This document shows, piece by piece, positions 62,263 to 64,000 of a stretch of DNA of 64,000 nt. Location: assembly GCF_014851905.1 (NCBI RefSeq), contig NZ_JACVAQ010000003.1:386761-450760 (forward strand). Reading direction: 5' to 3'. The notes beneath the pieces are model-generated. The model was given only the letters and a program-made list of their open reading frames with translations, did no database searches and was not told the origin of the DNA. A program made the position numbers and the translations under genes. Every line of letters starts with the position of its first letter. Position 1 is the stretch's first letter. This DNA comes from Pseudomonas sp. PDM14. GTDB lineage: Bacteria; Pseudomonadota; Gammaproteobacteria; Pseudomonadales; Pseudomonadaceae.

Positions 62263-63261
62263 ATGCTGATCAAGATTCCTGCAGCTTCTGCTGCGCGCGA
62301 ACACGAAGTTACGCCTGAAGCCCTCTACCTTTCGCGCCGGCAGTTGCTTGCGGCTGCGGGCGGCCTTGCTGCAGCGAGTGCGTTTCCCCTCCAGGCCTCG
62401 ACCGGGCCCTATACCGATGTGGCGCAAGGCAGCGCTCCGGCATGGTTTGCTGACAAGCTGAAAGATGCGCGCTGGCAATCCTCAAGGGGGGATGAGTCTC
62501 TGACCCCCTTCAGCGATGTCACGCAGTACAACAACTTCTATGAATTCGGTACCGGTAAGGGCGACCCGTCGCGCTACGCGGACAAGATGCAGGTCGAGCC
62601 CTGGTCCGTGATCATTGATGGCGAGGTTGCCAAGCCGGGGGCCGTGTCGCTGGAGGCGCTGGTACAGCCTCATCGTCTGGAAGAGCGCATCTATCGTCTG
62701 CGCTGTGTCGAGGCGTGGTCGATGGTCATACCTTGGCTTGGGTTTCCCTTGTCAGCACTGATCGAGCGGGCTCAGCCGACCTCGCGCGCTAAATACGTTA
62801 AGTTCGAAACTCATCTGGCGCCCAAAGAAATGGCAGGTGTACGTTCAGGTTTCTCGCTGATCGACTGGCCTTATAGAGAAGGTCTGCGCCTGGATGAGGC
62901 GATGCATCCGTTGACGTTTCTTGCTGTCGGCCTCTATGGGCGAGTTCTACCTAACCAGAATGGCGCGCCGCTGCGCTTGGTCGTGCCGTGGAAATACGGC
63001 TTCAAGAGCATCAAGTCCATCGTGCGCATCAGTCTGGTTGCAGAACGGCCCATTACCACGTGGGAGGCGCTGGCGCCGAACGAATATGGCTTCTACGCCA
63101 ACGTCAATCCCGAGGTCGACCATCCGCGCTGGAGTCAGGCTACGGAGCGGCGGCTGCCCAACAGTCTATTCAATCCCAATGTGGTATCGACTCGCCTATT
63201 CAATGGCTATGACGAAGTCGCTCCTCTTTATAGTGGCCTGGATCTGAGGAATAACTACTGA
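62263..63261 (+). CDS. msrP: Methionine-sulfoxide reductase catalytic subunit MsrP (YedY)
   Basis: A 332-residue periplasmic molybdoenzyme that repairs oxidised methionine in exported proteins. A Tat signal lies at about 22-45 with [11 protein letters not shown] (R25, R26). The molybdenum ligand is C148 in [35 protein letters not shown] and the final [19 protein letters not shown] are typical of the family. It overlaps msrQ by TGATG and works with that haem membrane subunit, which passes electrons from the quinone pool. Confidence 0.96.
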   Translation: MLIKIPAASAAREHEVTPEALYLSRRQLLAAAGGLAAASAFPLQASTGPYTDVAQGSAPAWFADKLKDARWQSSRGDESLTPFSDVTQYNNFYEFGTGKGDPSRYADKMQVEPWSVIIDGEVAKPGAVSLEALVQPHRLEERIYRLRCVEAWSMVIPWLGFPLSALIERAQPTSRAKYVKFETHLAPKEMAGVRSGFSLIDWPYREGLRLDEAMHPLTFLAVGLYGRVLPNQNGAPLRLVVPWKYGFKSIKSIVRISLVAERPITTWEALAPNEYGFYANVNPEVDHPRWSQATERRLPNSLFNPNVVSTRLFNGYDEVAPLYSGLDLRNNY

Positions 63262-63875
63262 TGAGCTATCGCGGGTGGCGGCTCTTGGTGTTTCTGCTTG
63301 TCCCGATTCTTCCGTTGCTCTGGCTGTACCAAGGAGTGACCTCGCAGCTTGGGCCCGATCCGGGCAAGGTGCTCGTGGATAACCTGGGATTGGGGGCGCT
63401 GGTGCTTCTTCTTGTCACTCTGAGCATGACGCCTTTGCGCAGAGTGAGTGGATGGGGCGGTTGGCTGGCGGTCAGGCGTCAGCTTGGCTTGTGGTGTTTC
63501 TTCTATGTGGTGCTGCATCTGTGCGCGTATCTGCTGTTCATCCTCGGCTTGCGCTTCGACCGGTTACTGGATGATGTAGTCGAACGGCCTTACATCATTG
63601 TTGGGCTCCTGGGGTTCCTTGGTCTGCTGCTGATGGCTGCTACCTCCAACCGCTATAGCATCCGCCGTCTTGGTGGTCGCTGGCGGCTGCTACACCGACT
63701 TATCTATTTGGTGTTGGCTCTAGCGTTGCTACATATGCTCTGGATTGCGCGCTCGGATCTGGCTGAATGGGCGGTGTACGCCATGATTGGTGCGGGGTTG
63801 ATGCTGGTGCGACTACCGGTAGTTTCGAGACCCCTGTCTGAACTCCCGAAAAAGATGACGAAATCTTTGCAATAA
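63261..63875 (+). CDS. msrQ: Haem membrane subunit MsrQ (YedZ)
   Basis: A 204-residue ferric-reductase-like membrane protein with six helices and haem-b ligands, for example His in [11 protein letters not shown] and in [20 protein letters not shown]. It accepts electrons from quinol or FMN systems and feeds MsrP. Its ATG overlaps the msrP stop as TGATG. It ends 4 bases before the rRNA-type promoter at 63880. Confidence 0.94.
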   Translation: MSYRGWRLLVFLLVPILPLLWLYQGVTSQLGPDPGKVLVDNLGLGALVLLLVTLSMTPLRRVSGWGGWLAVRRQLGLWCFFYVVLHLCAYLLFILGLRFDRLLDDVVERPYIIVGLLGFLGLLLMAATSNRYSIRRLGGRWRLLHRLIYLVLALALLHMLWIARSDLAEWAVYAMIGAGLMLVRLPVVSRPLSELPKKMTKSLQ

Positions 63876-63879
63876 GGTG

Positions 63880-64000
63880 TTGACGCCGTTTCTGTCTCCC
63901 CTATAATGCGCACCTCTTCCGGTGCAGCCGGATCCGAAAACTCCTTAGTAAACAAGAAGTTAGACGAAAATAAAGGTTGCAACGGTGGCGGATTCGAGTA
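63880..64000 (+). promoter_or_regulatory. rRNA-operon-type promoter and leader (gene beyond window)
   Basis: TTGACG (63880-63885), 16-base spacer, TATAAT (63902-63907) and a GCGC discriminator mark a strong stringently controlled promoter. The next 90 bases are non-coding, with AACTCCTTAG and AAAATAAAGG, as in an rrn leader. In P. aeruginosa a 16S rRNA operon lies next to the msrP-msrQ genes, so a 16S gene should follow just outside the window. Confidence 0.75.

Overview
The window is high-GC Gammaproteobacterial DNA and the gene content and order point to a Pseudomonas that is not P. aeruginosa itself. From about 46 to 64 kb the order prrF, cbpA, TfoX-C protein, pentapeptide protein, APH/AAA kinase, mrcB, lipoprotein, yqcC, DUF4124, ilvI-ilvH-ilvC, pssA, msrP-msrQ and then an rRNA-type promoter follows, as I recall it, the P. 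aeruginosa PAO1 block PA4704 to PA4690. Only one prrF copy is present, where P. aeruginosa has two in tandem. The bauR/bauA/bauC cluster is also pseudomonad in layout. No tRNA gene, CRISPR array, transposase or phage gene was seen.

Region 1 (1-16.1 kb) is an iron-uptake zone. It holds a FecI/FecR/TonB-receptor set (1-3.5 kb), a DMT exporter with a LysR/SDR pair, and a non-haem ferritin. A second FecI/FecR set (9.5-11 kb) has its own transducer receptor, which is frameshifted inside the N-terminal signalling domain. Two tandem paralogous receptors (11.0-15.8 kb) carry duplicated leaders and Fur-box-like promoters, and a decayed receptor C-terminus remains at 16 kb. Region 2 (16.2-19.9 kb) is copper homeostasis: copA-cueR with overlapping ends, an exported hypothetical protein and copZ, with CueR-type operators before copA and copZ. 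Region 3 (19.9-26.4 kb) is drug export: a TetR repressor divergent from a two-gene RND pump, then a Bcr/CflA transporter.

Region 4 (26.5-33.2 kb) is a minus-strand cluster of gltS, a TAXI-type solute-binding lipoprotein and a large PAS/GAF/GGDEF/EAL protein with degenerate GGDEF and intact EAL motifs. Region 5 (33.5-42.3 kb) holds oxidoreductase/LysR/TetR genes and the beta-alanine catabolic genes bauR, bauA and bauC, followed by a PuuD-like hydrolase. Region 6 (42.3-44.3 kb) looks acquired: an AT-rich cytosolic-5'-nucleotidase-like gene followed by 1 kb of nested inverted repeats. Next come a membrane protein faintly like phage-abortive-infection proteins, a secreted VDSFPD-repeat protein and a proline/tyrosine-rich exported protein. 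Region 7 (46-64 kb) is the conserved core block. It includes the PrrF iron-sparing sRNA, a candidate attenuator peptide before ilvI, and an rRNA-type promoter in the last 125 bases.

I found no clearly new multi-gene system. The best candidates for follow-up are the gltS/TAXI/c-di-GMP cluster, the ilvI leader peptide, the frameshifted receptor with its collapsed repeat, and the nested-repeat island. Function calls rest on motifs read by eye; no database search was run.
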